DNA of 19,966 nucleotides from an uncultured Erysipelotrichaceae bacterium (GTDB lineage Bacteria > Bacillota_I > Bacilli_A > Erysipelotrichales > Coprobacillaceae), in contig UPXV01000041.1 in the NCBI GenBank assembly GCA_900538465.1, forward strand, positions 1 through 19,966. The letters run 5' to 3'. Of the stretch, positions 1 to 7,366 are shown piece after piece. Numbering within the stretch: the first letter of the stretch is position 1; the number at the start of each line of letters is the position of its first letter. The notes beneath the pieces were generated by a model. It was not told where the DNA came from and did not search any database. It saw only the letters and a program-made list of their open reading frames with translations. Position numbers and translations under genes: made by a program.

Positions 1-140
1 CCTTATTTTAGATATAAACAATTTCCCTTATATATTTTTATTTTCAGATTAACACACGAAAAAGTGATATTGACAATATAAAACAGACTTATAGAGTTTG
101 TCTTGAAGAACTTTATTATATAGCAGGATTATTAAAATAG
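1..140 (+). pseudogene. Possible tail of a degraded or frameshifted upstream gene
   Basis: The frame ending in TAG at 138-140 is open only from position 18 and reads like a real soluble C-terminus (...TRKSDIDNIKQTYRVCLEEL... ending YYIAGLLK). It stops 10 bases before the next start codon, behind a shared GGAGAGAG ribosome binding site. The same frame has stops at 9-11 and 15-17 and contains no ATG, so it cannot be an intact gene as it stands. The stretch before it is open in another frame (2-49), which would fit a frameshift. No family is recognised. It could also be chance coding-like sequence. Confidence 0.3.
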
Positions 141-150
141 GAGAGAGATT

Positions 151-1074
151 ATGACAAATAAAGTGCGTATTAAAATGGGACCAATTGAATTTGAAGCGGA
201 AGGTGACAGCGAACTTATTGAGAGAGAACGTGCGCAGTTTTTCAGTTTGTTACCTCAAGCTATTGTTGCTGTATCACCTGTTGTATCCACCCCTTCATTA
301 GTAGATGAAAATTCTGAAATCAATGCTTTTCCGTTAGAACCGGAAAGCACACTCTTACCAGAGAAAAGTTCAAGTGTTTATTCTTCTATCGCTTCGTTTC
401 TAAATGATAAAAAGTTTTCAACAGATGTAGAACTCGTTATGGGTGTTGGCTACTATATTGAGTGTATTGAAAAAAATGGGGTGTTCACTTCAAAAGACGT
501 AGAAAATAAACTAATAGAGGCACGCAAAGCTAAACCGAGAAATATTTCACAAATGCTTACTCAAAATATTAAAAAGGGGTATTTGCGCGAATGCGCAGAT
601 AAAAAAGACAATTTGAAAGCATATAGTATTTTAGATGAGGGTATTAAATGGTGTGAGTCGTATATTGCTCCAACCACAGATTCAAAAAAGAAAGTAACAC
701 GTGCAAAACATGAAGGAGTGCCTGAATCACCGCTTTTAGCGTTTTCGCTTGATGAGCTAAATTTGGACAACTACTGTGATGTCCTGAAAATTAGCAAATT
801 TAATGAACAAATGCTTGTTGTTATGTATATATATACTAAAGAGAAAAATATCGAATACTTTTCTTTTAAAGACATTGTTGCGGTGTTCAAAATAAAATTT
901 AAATTGCCTGCAACTGATAGAAAAGTACGTTATGCTTTTGATAATGGTGGCATAATGTTTGATAAAAAAGTGGAAAAAAAAGTAGCTTATCACAAATTAA
1001 TGAGTGCAGGAATTAAAGAAGCGGAGAGAATAATAAATCAACAAAGGGCAGAGCAAGCTACAATTAATTTATAG
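151..1074 (+). CDS. Unrecognised protein with two related helical (winged-helix-like) domains
   Basis: This 307-residue cytoplasmic protein has no family I can name. A short N-terminal segment (residues 5-36; IKMGPIEFEAEGDSELIERE) looks like a beta hairpin plus a charged helix. A Ser/Pro-rich linker (about 40-75) follows. Then come two segments of similar plan (about 80-170 and 215-300), each with a leading helix, a helix-turn-helix-like middle, a basic loop and a closing Ile/Lys/Glu-rich helix. They look like tandem wHTH-like units that could bind nucleic acid or another protein; this is inference from residue pattern only. There is no signal peptide or membrane segment. ATG 151 follows GGAGAGAG by 2-3 bases, which is close but usable. 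Codons such as GCG, CGC, AGC and CAG are more frequent than in the genes to the right, suggesting separate origin. It ends before a strong terminator. Confidence 0.75.
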   Translation: MTNKVRIKMGPIEFEAEGDSELIERERAQFFSLLPQAIVAVSPVVSTPSLVDENSEINAFPLEPESTLLPEKSSSVYSSIASFLNDKKFSTDVELVMGVGYYIECIEKNGVFTSKDVENKLIEARKAKPRNISQMLTQNIKKGYLRECADKKDNLKAYSILDEGIKWCESYIAPTTDSKKKVTRAKHEGVPESPLLAFSLDELNLDNYCDVLKISKFNEQMLVVMYIYTKEKNIEYFSFKDIVAVFKIKFKLPATDRKVRYAFDNGGIMFDKKVEKKVAYHKLMSAGIKEAERIINQQRAEQATINL

Positions 1075-1091
1075 TAGTTTTTAGAAGAGAT

Positions 1092-1137
1092 AAAACGGAC
1101 ATATATCATCATTATTAGATGGTATATGTCCGTTTTT
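1092..1137. terminator. Strong bidirectional intrinsic terminator
   Basis: A 19-bp stem (1092-1110 with 1118-1136, one G-T pair) with a 7-base loop. It is flanked by an A-run on the left and a T-run on the right, so it can stop transcription arriving from both convergent sides (the gene ending at 1074 and the leftward operon ending at 1162). Confidence 0.85.
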
Positions 1138-1161
1138 CTAGCACCCTATATGGCAGCTACC

Positions 1162-1542
1162 CTATTTCAGTTTGTTGGTTGATACTGTTTTATGAGTAGC
1201 TTCCTTTTGCAAGCAAGTCTTATCTTTATTTTTATCTAAATATATTTGTAAATCATGCTTATCGGCAAATATCTTATAAGAAATTCTTCCTTTGTTGTTT
1301 TTGATTTCATAAATATCACAAGCTTTTTTCATGATATAATCAGCAGTGCGTAAATAAAGCTTTGCTATTGATAATGATTGAAAAGGAAAATTCCACCTTT
1401 GTAACCCTCTCTTTGGATCACGCTCAATACAAATACAACGACCACAAGTTCCACAAATATATTGTGTATGATTTTTTAAACAATCCAAAGGATTACGCAA
1501 GGGTGTTATTCTTTTTTCATCAACATAACATTCTTCACACAT
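1162..1542 (-). CDS. Small cysteine-rich, probably zinc-binding protein
   Basis: A 126-residue protein of unknown family. Cysteines at 2, 5, 21, 30, 33, 36 and 38 form CxxC...CxxCxxCxC, so the N-terminal third very likely binds zinc. The remainder is basic and mixed alpha/beta, with a lysine-rich tail. I place the start at ATG 1542 rather than GTG 1551: AAAGAG at 1551-1556 lies 8 bases before this ATG but would overlap the GTG. It is the last gene of a leftward operon. The stop of the broken gene upstream (1557-1559) touches its ribosome binding site, so its translation is probably coupled. It ends 25 bases from the shared terminator. The last 20 or so residues are low in complexity and may have been altered if an insertion boundary lies nearby. 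Confidence 0.7.
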   Translation of the reverse strand: MCEECYVDEKRITPLRNPLDCLKNHTQYICGTCGRCICIERDPKRGLQRWNFPFQSLSIAKLYLRTADYIMKKACDIYEIKNNKGRISYKIFADKHDLQIYLDKNKDKTCLQKEATHKTVSTNKLK

Positions 1543-1556
1543 TTTTCTCACTCTTT

Positions 1557-1978
1557 CTATAATGTCATCACATATTCACAATACTTTATTTCATCTAACC
1601 AACCATCACGCCACAATGAATATGTATCACCTTCATACATACTTTCTATTTTCTTTTCCATTCTTTTGGACTTGAATAGTATTGCAAATACACACCATAA
1701 GAATCTTGGCAGATATTCTTTAATTTATGTTCAACTATTCCCATTGACAAATGATTTGTTTTTCTAAAATATGAAAATATACAATGATAATGATGATTTG
1801 TTAATACCCAAACACTATTGTGAGTAGAAACATTTGGAAAATATTTATCTTTTTTTAGAATATGAAATAACGTTTTATAAGTTGCATTATCTTTTAACTG
1901 ATAAACCTTTATATGATCAGTCATATCATCAGCCATACAGACACTTTGTCGATTTACTTTTATTTTCACATTCTTCAC
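1557..1978 (-). pseudogene. Hypothetical gene interrupted by a single-base frameshift
   Basis: The first frame runs from GTG 1978 (or, more likely, GTG 1969, M-KIKVNRQSVCMADD) to TAG at 1646 and ends abruptly after ...YYSSPKEWKRK. The -1 frame then carries a convincing C-terminus (SKRMEKKIESMYEGDTYS then LWRDGWLDEIKYCEYVMTL), ending at 1557 exactly on the ribosome binding site of the next gene. One extra A in the run CCAAAAG just before the break would join them into a protein of about 137-140 residues. The product has no recognised family; it is His/Tyr-rich with a VWVLTNHHYHCIFSYF core. Loss of one A from a homopolymer, a sequencing error and programmed slippage are all possible. It sits between the GNAT gene and the cysteine-rich gene in one operon. 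Confidence 0.65.
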
Positions 1979-1993
1979 TTTCTTTCATAAACA

Positions 1994-2743
1994 TTATTTT
2001 TTTAAAATTCGTTTTATAGAATCTAAATTAAGTAAATTGACTGTTTCAAATTGTCCTTTATAAAAGACTGCCCAATTGTTAAAAGGACAAGGCAATTCTT
2101 TGGCTTTTTCTAATGTATCAACATAAATAAAAGAAACTGGTTGATTTTGACTACGACAATACTCCTTTATCATATTAATATATTGATGAATAAAAGGACA
2201 TTGATCATCATAATAAATCGTTAATTCCTGATTTTCAATTTTTTCTTTTTTGGCACTTTGACTAAAATGAGGAATTGTTCCATCAAAAGAAAGAGCTAAT
2301 AATTCATATCCACTTTCTGTTGTTTCAACAACTTCAAAACCATATTTTTTAGCAAAAGATTGATCTGATAACCATGCTTTTTGTCTTTGAGATCCTAACA
2401 TACAAACTCCAGACTTTCCTTTTGATTTCGCATCAGCCAAACAATATTCCATTAGTTCTTTGGCATAGCCTTTCCCTTTTTCTTCTCCTGTTACCCATAA
2501 ACAATAAATATAAAGATAATTTTCTCCAATAATAGGAACCCATGCGTTTTCTAATGGTGCATATTCAATAAATACAACTGCTTTTTTATTTAGCTTTCTA
2601 AAAAGATGCCCTTCTTCAAGACGTTTTAATAACCATTCTCTTTTTGCTTCTACACCAGGATGAAGTTTTCTTGTTCGAATAATGCAACACAGATGTTCAC
2701 TTGTGAGATTCTCAGTTGTTAAATTTATAAATTCTTCATTCAT
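1994..2743 (-). CDS. GNAT N-acetyltransferase with C-terminal YoaP domain
   Basis: A 249-residue cytoplasmic protein. Residues 1-155 form a GNAT fold, which transfers acetyl from acetyl-CoA to an amine. The acetyl-CoA loop is visible at 84-100 (VTGEEKGKGYAKELMEY, with the Gly-rich turn), followed by the acceptor-side motif around 110-135. Residues about 170-249 match the YoaP-like domain often fused to such acetyltransferases. It has a thioredoxin-like start, IYYDDQCPF (176-184), keeping one cysteine of the usual pair. The substrate is unknown. ATG 2743 is fixed by an AGGAG site that overlaps the stop codon of the DUF2262 gene upstream (9-base gap), so the two genes are co-transcribed and probably coupled. 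Family assignment is confident; the role is not known. Confidence 0.88.
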   Translation of the reverse strand: MNEEFINLTTENLTSEHLCCIIRTRKLHPGVEAKREWLLKRLEEGHLFRKLNKKAVVFIEYAPLENAWVPIIGENYLYIYCLWVTGEEKGKGYAKELMEYCLADAKSKGKSGVCMLGSQRQKAWLSDQSFAKKYGFEVVETTESGYELLALSFDGTIPHFSQSAKKEKIENQELTIYYDDQCPFIHQYINMIKEYCRSQNQPVSFIYVDTLEKAKELPCPFNNWAVFYKGQFETVNLLNLDSIKRILKK

Positions 2744-2751
2744 AGAAACTC

Positions 2752-3612
2752 CTATCCTGCTATATCAGCATCTTCAAAACCACTCTCAATATTTCCACTG
2801 ACAATAATCACATGTCCATAAAACAAATCACCATCATCATAAAACAATTCAAAATCTCCATCTAAAGAAACACAGACTTCACTAATTGATATACGTTTTA
2901 TAAAATCTTCTTCACTTATTTCATCATCGCCTTCTTCATCCGCCCAATCATTAGCTAGATCTGTTAAAGACTGAGCAGCATATTGTTTGGCTTTAAGATC
3001 CCATTGACAAGAATCATCTAATAAAACTTTTAATGAATGTAAAGCATTATTTGCTGTTTCACTCTCTTCATCTTTATCTAAATGAATTAAACATTCTTGT
3101 TGATCGAAGATTCCTGATCCACTAAATAATCCTAAAGATTTATCTAACTTTAATTTACCACATCCATCAGGATGAATCACAACATCTTTTTGATATTCTT
3201 TTAATATTTCATCAAGACGTGGTTCATGACAATTTCTTTTTACAACTTCTTCAACTTTCAACCATTTTCCTTTTTCCATTTCTTTTTGATTGTATGGATT
3301 GATATATGGCAATGATTCTCTCACTTTTAATTGATAAATTGTTTCCTTTGATAATCCCAATTTCTTTTTAGACGTACGACATTCTCTTTCCGTTATAAGC
3401 CATTGTAATATACTTTTTCTTTCTACCAATTCTTGAGTCATTAAATCTATATAGGCAAGAGTGCGTATACTTACTGTCCATAATTTTTCTTTTCCACTTT
3501 TACCAGCTCCCATATCGTCTTCAGTAAGAACGAATATGTCTTTGACTTGTTTGTCAAATTTAGCATCAAAATCCTTTTCTTCTTGTGTTAATTCTCTTTT
3601 AAAAATTCCCAT
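2752..3612 (-). CDS. DUF2262 domain protein
   Basis: A 286-residue acidic cytoplasmic protein. The C-terminal half (about 155-286) has the pattern of DUF2262: a FSGSGIFDQQECLIHL strand region, a helical middle, NDWADEE...ISEEDFIKRISI, then DGDFELFYDDGDLFYGH and the closing VSGNIESGF...ADIAG. The N-terminal half is a charged helical region that contains a small HTH-like stretch (LGLSKETIYQLKVRE). The function of DUF2262 is not established. Related proteins often sit among small genes of unknown role, and some neighbours of such families act as immunity proteins; nothing here proves that. ATG 3612 follows GAGGGAG by 7 bases. It lies 23 bases after the zinc-ribbon gene in the same operon. Confidence 0.82.
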   Translation of the reverse strand: MGIFKRELTQEEKDFDAKFDKQVKDIFVLTEDDMGAGKSGKEKLWTVSIRTLAYIDLMTQELVERKSILQWLITERECRTSKKKLGLSKETIYQLKVRESLPYINPYNQKEMEKGKWLKVEEVVKRNCHEPRLDEILKEYQKDVVIHPDGCGKLKLDKSLGLFSGSGIFDQQECLIHLDKDEESETANNALHSLKVLLDDSCQWDLKAKQYAAQSLTDLANDWADEEGDDEISEEDFIKRISISEVCVSLDGDFELFYDDGDLFYGHVIIVSGNIESGFEDADIAG

Positions 3613-3635
3613 ATTTTTCTCCCTCTTTCATTTTA

Positions 3636-4523
3636 TTATATACGAATGATACCTTCCATTAATAGATTGATATAATCACATTTTTGACATAGGCCACCAA
3701 TATAGTATTTCTTTTGATGTTCATTCACCATATAAGTTCCTATATGAATCTTAAATATATCCTGTTTACAATTGGAACATTTCTTTATTCTCAACTTTAA
3801 TTCTTCTGGTTTTTGATGATCAAACAATTCAATAACATCTCCACAATGTATACATATCAATTGAATAACTTGATTTTGTTGATCAATTTTGACTTGAAAT
3901 TCGTGATGACCACATGAACATTTAGCAACTTCTATATCCAATGGTTGATCTGTTAAACTTGATAAATAAGTGTCAATATCATCTTCACTCACTTCTTTCC
4001 AACCTTCTTTATTGCTCATGGTTTCATAACAATATTTTGTGAGATAAGGATATTCATTGGGTTGTTTATGATGGCATCTTGCCCATGCAAGCGCAGGAAT
4101 CGATAATAGAGCTTCAAATTCTAAATCTGTTTTTATTTTTTTTCTTCCTGCTATAATTGCATTGTAGAAAGGTTTAGAATTAATCAAAGCAACACAGCGT
4201 ATATATAAAAATTCATCAGCCGAAAAGTTTTCACCCTTATAAATACTTTGTGCTATTTTTCTTGTATCTAATGTATATAATAATTCAGCCATCATTTCAT
4301 CAAATGCAAAAATGAGTGTATCACCCCATTTAGCAAGCGTTTTTATTAATGGTTCTATAATCGCATTTTCATCTTCCTGACTCCAATCTAACTCATCTGT
4401 CAAATAGAAAAAATCAAGCGGTGTCATTTTTTTCTTATAAAGAATAGCCTGAATATAAATAGGTGGTTTGCCTGGTCCAGGCATATAATAATGACGTTCT
4501 TTTTTAGTCTCATTATCTTTCAT
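3636..4523 (-). CDS. DUF4240-like protein with C-terminal zinc ribbon
   Basis: A 295-residue protein. Residues 33-170 resemble DUF4240: PLDFFYLTDELDW, a long helix containing IFAFDEMMAELLYTLD, then SADEFLYIRCVALINSKPFY. Residues 200-285 carry four Cys pairs: CSC at 202-204, CIHC at 224-227, CSNC at 249-252 and CQKC at 279-282. They are spaced as two zinc ribbons or one split ribbon. DUF4240 proteins have no settled biochemical role, and the ribbon addition is not something I recognise as standard. ATG 4523 has AAGGGAG upstream. It is the first gene of the leftward operon running to 1162, with a candidate -10 (TATAAT on the minus strand) at 4565-4570. The DUF4240 call is moderate; zinc binding is well supported by the motifs. 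Confidence 0.7.
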   Translation of the reverse strand: MKDNETKKERHYYMPGPGKPPIYIQAILYKKKMTPLDFFYLTDELDWSQEDENAIIEPLIKTLAKWGDTLIFAFDEMMAELLYTLDTRKIAQSIYKGENFSADEFLYIRCVALINSKPFYNAIIAGRKKIKTDLEFEALLSIPALAWARCHHKQPNEYPYLTKYCYETMSNKEGWKEVSEDDIDTYLSSLTDQPLDIEVAKCSCGHHEFQVKIDQQNQVIQLICIHCGDVIELFDHQKPEELKLRIKKCSNCKQDIFKIHIGTYMVNEHQKKYYIGGLCQKCDYINLLMEGIIRI

Positions 4524-4564
4524 TATATTTCTCCCTTATATTATCTATTGTTCTTTACTGTTAA

Positions 4565-4570
4565 ATTATA
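4565..4570 (-). promoter_or_regulatory. Candidate -10 element for the leftward operon
   Basis: A perfect TATAAT on the minus strand, 42 bases before ATG 4523. No good -35 box is visible at the expected distance. The 240-base gap between the divergent genes at 4523 and 4764 otherwise holds only the Fic gene promoter region and AT-rich sequence. Confidence 0.4.
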
Positions 4571-4711
4571 ACATTTCTATGTTTTATACACATGCTTTTT
4601 CTAAGGTTTTATAAAAAATACAACCATATGATCATAATAAATGATAATATAAAGTTCTTCTCAACACTCACTTTACATATTAAATATTTTTCTTTCTTTT
4701 TTCAAAAATGC

Positions 4712-4717
4712 TATACT
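4712..4717 (+). promoter_or_regulatory. Candidate -10 element of the fic gene
   Basis: TATACT in the context GCTATACTATAAG, 46 bases before ATG 4764. The -35 region is a T-rich stretch with no clear consensus. Confidence 0.4.
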
Positions 4718-4763
4718 ATAAGAAATAAACAATCACAACTTAAAAATATGAAAGGAACGTCTT

Positions 4764-5483
4764 ATGGATATACAACTTATAAAAAAAGAACTTATAGAAC
4801 AAATGAAAACACATTTTAAAGGTAATATTTATCATTGGACTCAAGTATCATTTTCATATCATTCAAATAAAATTGAAGGAAGTCGATTAACTGAGGAACA
4901 AACAGAAATGATTTTTGAAACAAATTCATTCATCACAAAAGCAGACGAAGCCATTCAAATGGATGATTTAATAGAATCCATGAATCATTTTAAGTTATTT
5001 GATTATATGCTTAAACATATAGATGATCCCATTTCCATACCAATGATTATAGAAATGAATACAATATTAAAAAGAAATACTAGTGACGAAGCAAGTCCAA
5101 GATATAATATAGGTGGATTTAAAATCATTCCTAATACGATTGGTTTTATCAACACTATTCATACAACCGCCCCAGAAAATGTAGAAAAAGAAATCAATGA
5201 ACTCATTCAAAATTACAATAATAATTCTCATATTTCTTTTGATAATATTTTAGATTTTCATATAGAATTTGAAAAGATTCATCCTTTCGCTGATGGTAAT
5301 GGTCGAGTTGGAAGAATGATTATGTTTAAAGAATGTCTCAAAAACAATATAATGCCTTTTATTATTTTAGATAAGTATAAAGATTTCTATTTAAGCAATT
5401 TAAAAGAGACTTGTTTACATTGTCAAGATATCTATGAAACGATGTGTCAAAGCTTATTAAATTTTGATATCAATGAAAAATAA
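4764..5483 (+). CDS. Fic family protein (probable AMP transferase) with built-in inhibitory motif
   Basis: A 239-residue protein. The Fic signature HPFADGNGRVGR is complete at 173-184: the catalytic His173, the phosphate-binding GNGR and the final Arg184. Proteins with this motif usually move AMP (sometimes another nucleotide part) from ATP to a hydroxyl on a target protein. Residues 34-39 (SNKIEG) match the inhibitory helix motif [S/T]xxxE[G/N], whose Glu (here Glu38) blocks the ATP gamma-phosphate site. This makes it a self-inhibited class II Fic enzyme and explains why no antitoxin gene sits beside it. GGFKIIPNTIGF (about 117-128) fits the flap that positions the target. ATG 4764 follows AAAGGA by 8 bases; the longer frame from 4592 has no support. 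The target is unknown. Confidence 0.9.
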   Translation: MDIQLIKKELIEQMKTHFKGNIYHWTQVSFSYHSNKIEGSRLTEEQTEMIFETNSFITKADEAIQMDDLIESMNHFKLFDYMLKHIDDPISIPMIIEMNTILKRNTSDEASPRYNIGGFKIIPNTIGFINTIHTTAPENVEKEINELIQNYNNNSHISFDNILDFHIEFEKIHPFADGNGRVGRMIMFKECLKNNIMPFIILDKYKDFYLSNLKETCLHCQDIYETMCQSLLNFDINEK

Positions 5484-5520
5484 TAAACACAGAAGAATTA
5501 AATAGATCTTCTGTGTTTAT
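5483..5520. terminator. Terminator between convergent fic and lpdD-like genes
   Basis: A perfect 14-bp stem (5483-5496 with 5507-5520) with a 10-base loop, followed by ATCATTTTT on the plus strand and a T-rich run on the minus strand. It probably serves both genes. Confidence 0.8.
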
Positions 5521-5527
5521 ATCATTT

Positions 5528-5848
5528 TTAAAGTTTTAAAATATCCTCTTTTACCCATTCAATAATGGCTTGCATTTCTTCATTTGTAATATCATCAAGA
5601 TGAATCCCACAAACACAACTTACAACACAACGATATTTCAAGACAGCTTCTTTCACATAAAGATTTGCTATAATGTCATCTTTATGTCCAAGTTGATTCC
5701 AAGTATTGAAAGTAACATGTATTTCATGAGCCCTTATATAAGGCTGTCCAGTCACAATACTACCAATATGACCATTTTCATTATAAACATGGATAGCTAA
5801 ATCTTTACCCACCCATTCCATTGTTCTTTTGATATTTATTTTTCTCAT
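5528..5848 (-). CDS. lpdD: LpdD-like prenylated-flavin chaperone / decarboxylase accessory protein
   Basis: A 106-residue protein matching the LpdD family, the small partner of gallate-type UbiD decarboxylases. The recognisable pieces are GKDLAIHVYNENGHIGS (14-30), GHKDD (54-58), a hydrophobic strand and CGIHLDDIT (80-88) near the end. Family members are thought to help mature or deliver prenylated FMN to the UbiD enzyme; they are not catalytic alone. The context supports this strongly: ubiX and ubiD lie just beyond the divergent lysR gene. ATG 5848 follows AAAGGA by 8 bases. Transcription probably starts from the divergent control region shared with lysR, where a palindrome at 5877-5895 covers the -35 position of this gene. 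The symbol follows the Lactobacillus plantarum naming and is given by family resemblance. Confidence 0.78.
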   Translation of the reverse strand: MRKINIKRTMEWVGKDLAIHVYNENGHIGSIVTGQPYIRAHEIHVTFNTWNQLGHKDDIIANLYVKEAVLKYRCVVSCVCGIHLDDITNEEMQAIIEWVKEDILKL

Positions 5849-5876
5849 CTATGTTTTCCTTTCTTATTATGCTATA

Positions 5877-5895
5877 CTATTCCTAAAAGGAATAG
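5877..5895. promoter_or_regulatory. Candidate LysR operator in the lysR/lpdD divergent promoter
   Basis: A perfect inverted repeat CTATTCC-TAAAA-GGAATAG, whose inner part fits the T-N11-A rule of LysR-type sites. It starts at the end of a lysR -10 candidate (TATACT, 5873-5878) and overlaps the lysR ribosome binding site. It also lies at the -35 position of the lpdD-like gene, whose minus-strand -10 would be CATAAT at 5866-5871. The same repeat recurs at 9671-9687 before ubiD. Confidence 0.72.
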
Positions 5896-5904
5896 GTGAA
5901 TGAT

Positions 5905-6795
5905 ATGACAATTGAACAATTACAATACTTCTATGCAATTAGCGAACATAAAACATTTTCACTTGCTGCAATGGAAATGAATATTACTCAATCTGCCTTG
6001 TCTAAACAGATTGCTAAACTTGAACAAGAACTAGGTGTTTTTCTTTTTGATCGTAGTCATCGTCAAATTACGTTAACCAATGAAGGTCAACAACTTTTAA
6101 AAGATACAAAAATTCTTTTAAAAGACTATGAAAAGATGTTAGAACATCTTGAAACAATAAAAGAAGATAAACGTAATACAATTAAGATTGCAATGTTACC
6201 AATCTTTTCACAATATGATCTTGCTCATCGTCTTAATGAATTTTCTAAAAATCATCCCCATGTTCATTTAATTATTGATGAAATTGAAGAACGTGATTTA
6301 CACCATAAATTAGATTATCATGATTATGATATTTATATCTTACGAGGCGATTATGAAGAATTGCAAACATTCCGAAAAATGCTTTTATATGAAGATAATT
6401 TAGTAGCCGTGATTTCTAAAAATCATCCTTTAGCTCATATGCATCATTTATCAATCAAACAATTAAAAGATGAACAATTGTTATTGCCTCCAAAATATAC
6501 GACTATTTCTAATTTAGCTGTTGATGCGTGTCATCAAGCCAATTTTAATCCCCATATCAAGCGACATGGACGCTTAGAAACTATCTTAAGTGCTGCTGGT
6601 GAAAACGAAGGCATCGCATTGGTTATGAAAAAATCATTACATATCTTCCATTTAAATCAAATCCAAGTCTTACCTTTTAGCGAAGATATTCATGGTGATG
6701 TTTATCTTTACTATGCATTAGATTCAAATCATAAACAAATCATTGAAGAATTTATTCATACAATTCAACCTATCAAGTATCAAAGCAGTCACTAG
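5905..6795 (+). CDS. LysR-type transcriptional regulator of the decarboxylase locus
   Basis: A 296-residue DNA-binding regulator. The N-terminal winged HTH is classic (residues 1-60: EQLQYFYAISEHKTFSLAA... then SALSKQIAKLEQELG and LFDRS). A linker helix (about 60-85) and a two-lobed effector-binding domain (about 90-290) follow. I choose ATG 5905 because AGGTG at 5894-5898 lies 6 bases before it; the upstream GTG at 5896 is inside that site. Its position between the lpdD-like gene and the ubiX/ubiD operon, plus the repeated palindrome, indicates it controls both and probably itself. The inducer is likely the aromatic acid substrate, by analogy with other LysR regulators; this is inference. 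It converges with ubiX, and its stop codon lies in the loop of their shared terminator. Confidence 0.9.
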   Translation: MTIEQLQYFYAISEHKTFSLAAMEMNITQSALSKQIAKLEQELGVFLFDRSHRQITLTNEGQQLLKDTKILLKDYEKMLEHLETIKEDKRNTIKIAMLPIFSQYDLAHRLNEFSKNHPHVHLIIDEIEERDLHHKLDYHDYDIYILRGDYEELQTFRKMLLYEDNLVAVISKNHPLAHMHHLSIKQLKDEQLLLPPKYTTISNLAVDACHQANFNPHIKRHGRLETILSAAGENEGIALVMKKSLHIFHLNQIQVLPFSEDIHGDVYLYYALDSNHKQIIEEFIHTIQPIKYQSSH

Positions 6796-6806
6796 GACTG
6801 CTTTTT
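6782..6806. terminator. Compact shared terminator of lysR and ubiX
   Basis: A 9-bp stem AAAGCAGTC / GACTGCTTT with a 5-base loop, ending in a T-run at 6802-6806. The lysR stop codon (6793-6795) is in the loop and the ubiX stop (6805-6807) begins in the T-run. Confidence 0.72.
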
Positions 6807-7365
6807 ATTTCCAACGTTTAAAATTATTGATTTCAATATCAAATTGCGATAAAACTTTTCCTATTAAATGTCTTTCCATATCTTCAATACTCTCTGGTAA
6901 ATTGTAATATGTTAACATAGGAGGCATGATCATCACAGTATGAATTTTTGATAAATATGCCAAATTATCCAAATGAATTGATGATAATGGTGATTCTCTT
7001 GTAACTAAAATAAGTTTACGTTGTTCCTTTATCATGACATCACAAGCGCGTAATAAAAGATTATCTGAATATCCATGAGCAATTCCTGCAACAGTTTTCA
7101 TAGAACAAGGAATGACAATCATCCCATCAACCCGAAATGTTCCACTGGCAATGCTTGCACCAATATTATGATTATCATAAACAACATCTGCTAATGAATA
7201 AACATCTTCAATAGATATTTTTGTTTCTTGAAGAATTGTTATTTCAGCACCTTTTGTCAAAACTAAATGTGTCTCAACATTTGGATTAGCTTTTAGTTCT
7301 TTTAACAAGTGAATAGCAAGTGGCATACCACTTGCACCACTGATTCCTACAACAATCTTTTTCAT
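6805..7365 (-). CDS. ubiX: UbiX-type flavin prenyltransferase
   Basis: A 186-residue flavoprotein of the usual family length. It joins dimethylallyl phosphate to FMN to make prenylated FMN, the cofactor of UbiD decarboxylases. Visible motifs are GISGASG (7-13, FMN binding), the IPCSMKTVAGIAHGYSDNLL core (85-104), Arg106 in LLRA and RESPL (123-127, prenyl phosphate binding). Near the C-terminus MPPMLTYYNLPESIEDM is the family pattern MPxFYxxPxTIxDM with small changes. It is the last gene of the operon ubiD-DUF554-ubiX. ATG 7365 is one base after the DUF554 stop and has no clear ribosome binding site of its own (TGGCATTGGTATAAT), so it probably depends on translation of the preceding gene. In Lactobacillus the equivalent gene is lpdB. 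Confidence 0.93.
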   Translation of the reverse strand: MKKIVVGISGASGMPLAIHLLKELKANPNVETHLVLTKGAEITILQETKISIEDVYSLADVVYDNHNIGASIASGTFRVDGMIVIPCSMKTVAGIAHGYSDNLLLRACDVMIKEQRKLILVTRESPLSSIHLDNLAYLSKIHTVMIMPPMLTYYNLPESIEDMERHLIGKVLSQFDIEINNFKRWK

Positions 7366-7366
7366 A

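Noticed and set aside
1138..1161. Possible insertion-sequence end between the terminator and the cysteine-rich gene (GTAGCTGCCATATAGGG on the minus strand)
   Set aside because: No transposase, matching inverted end or target duplication is visible in the window.
4592..4819. Plus-strand open frame before the fic gene
   Set aside because: Phe/Lys-rich translation of AT-rich spacer, overlaps the fic start in another frame, and has no ribosome binding site.
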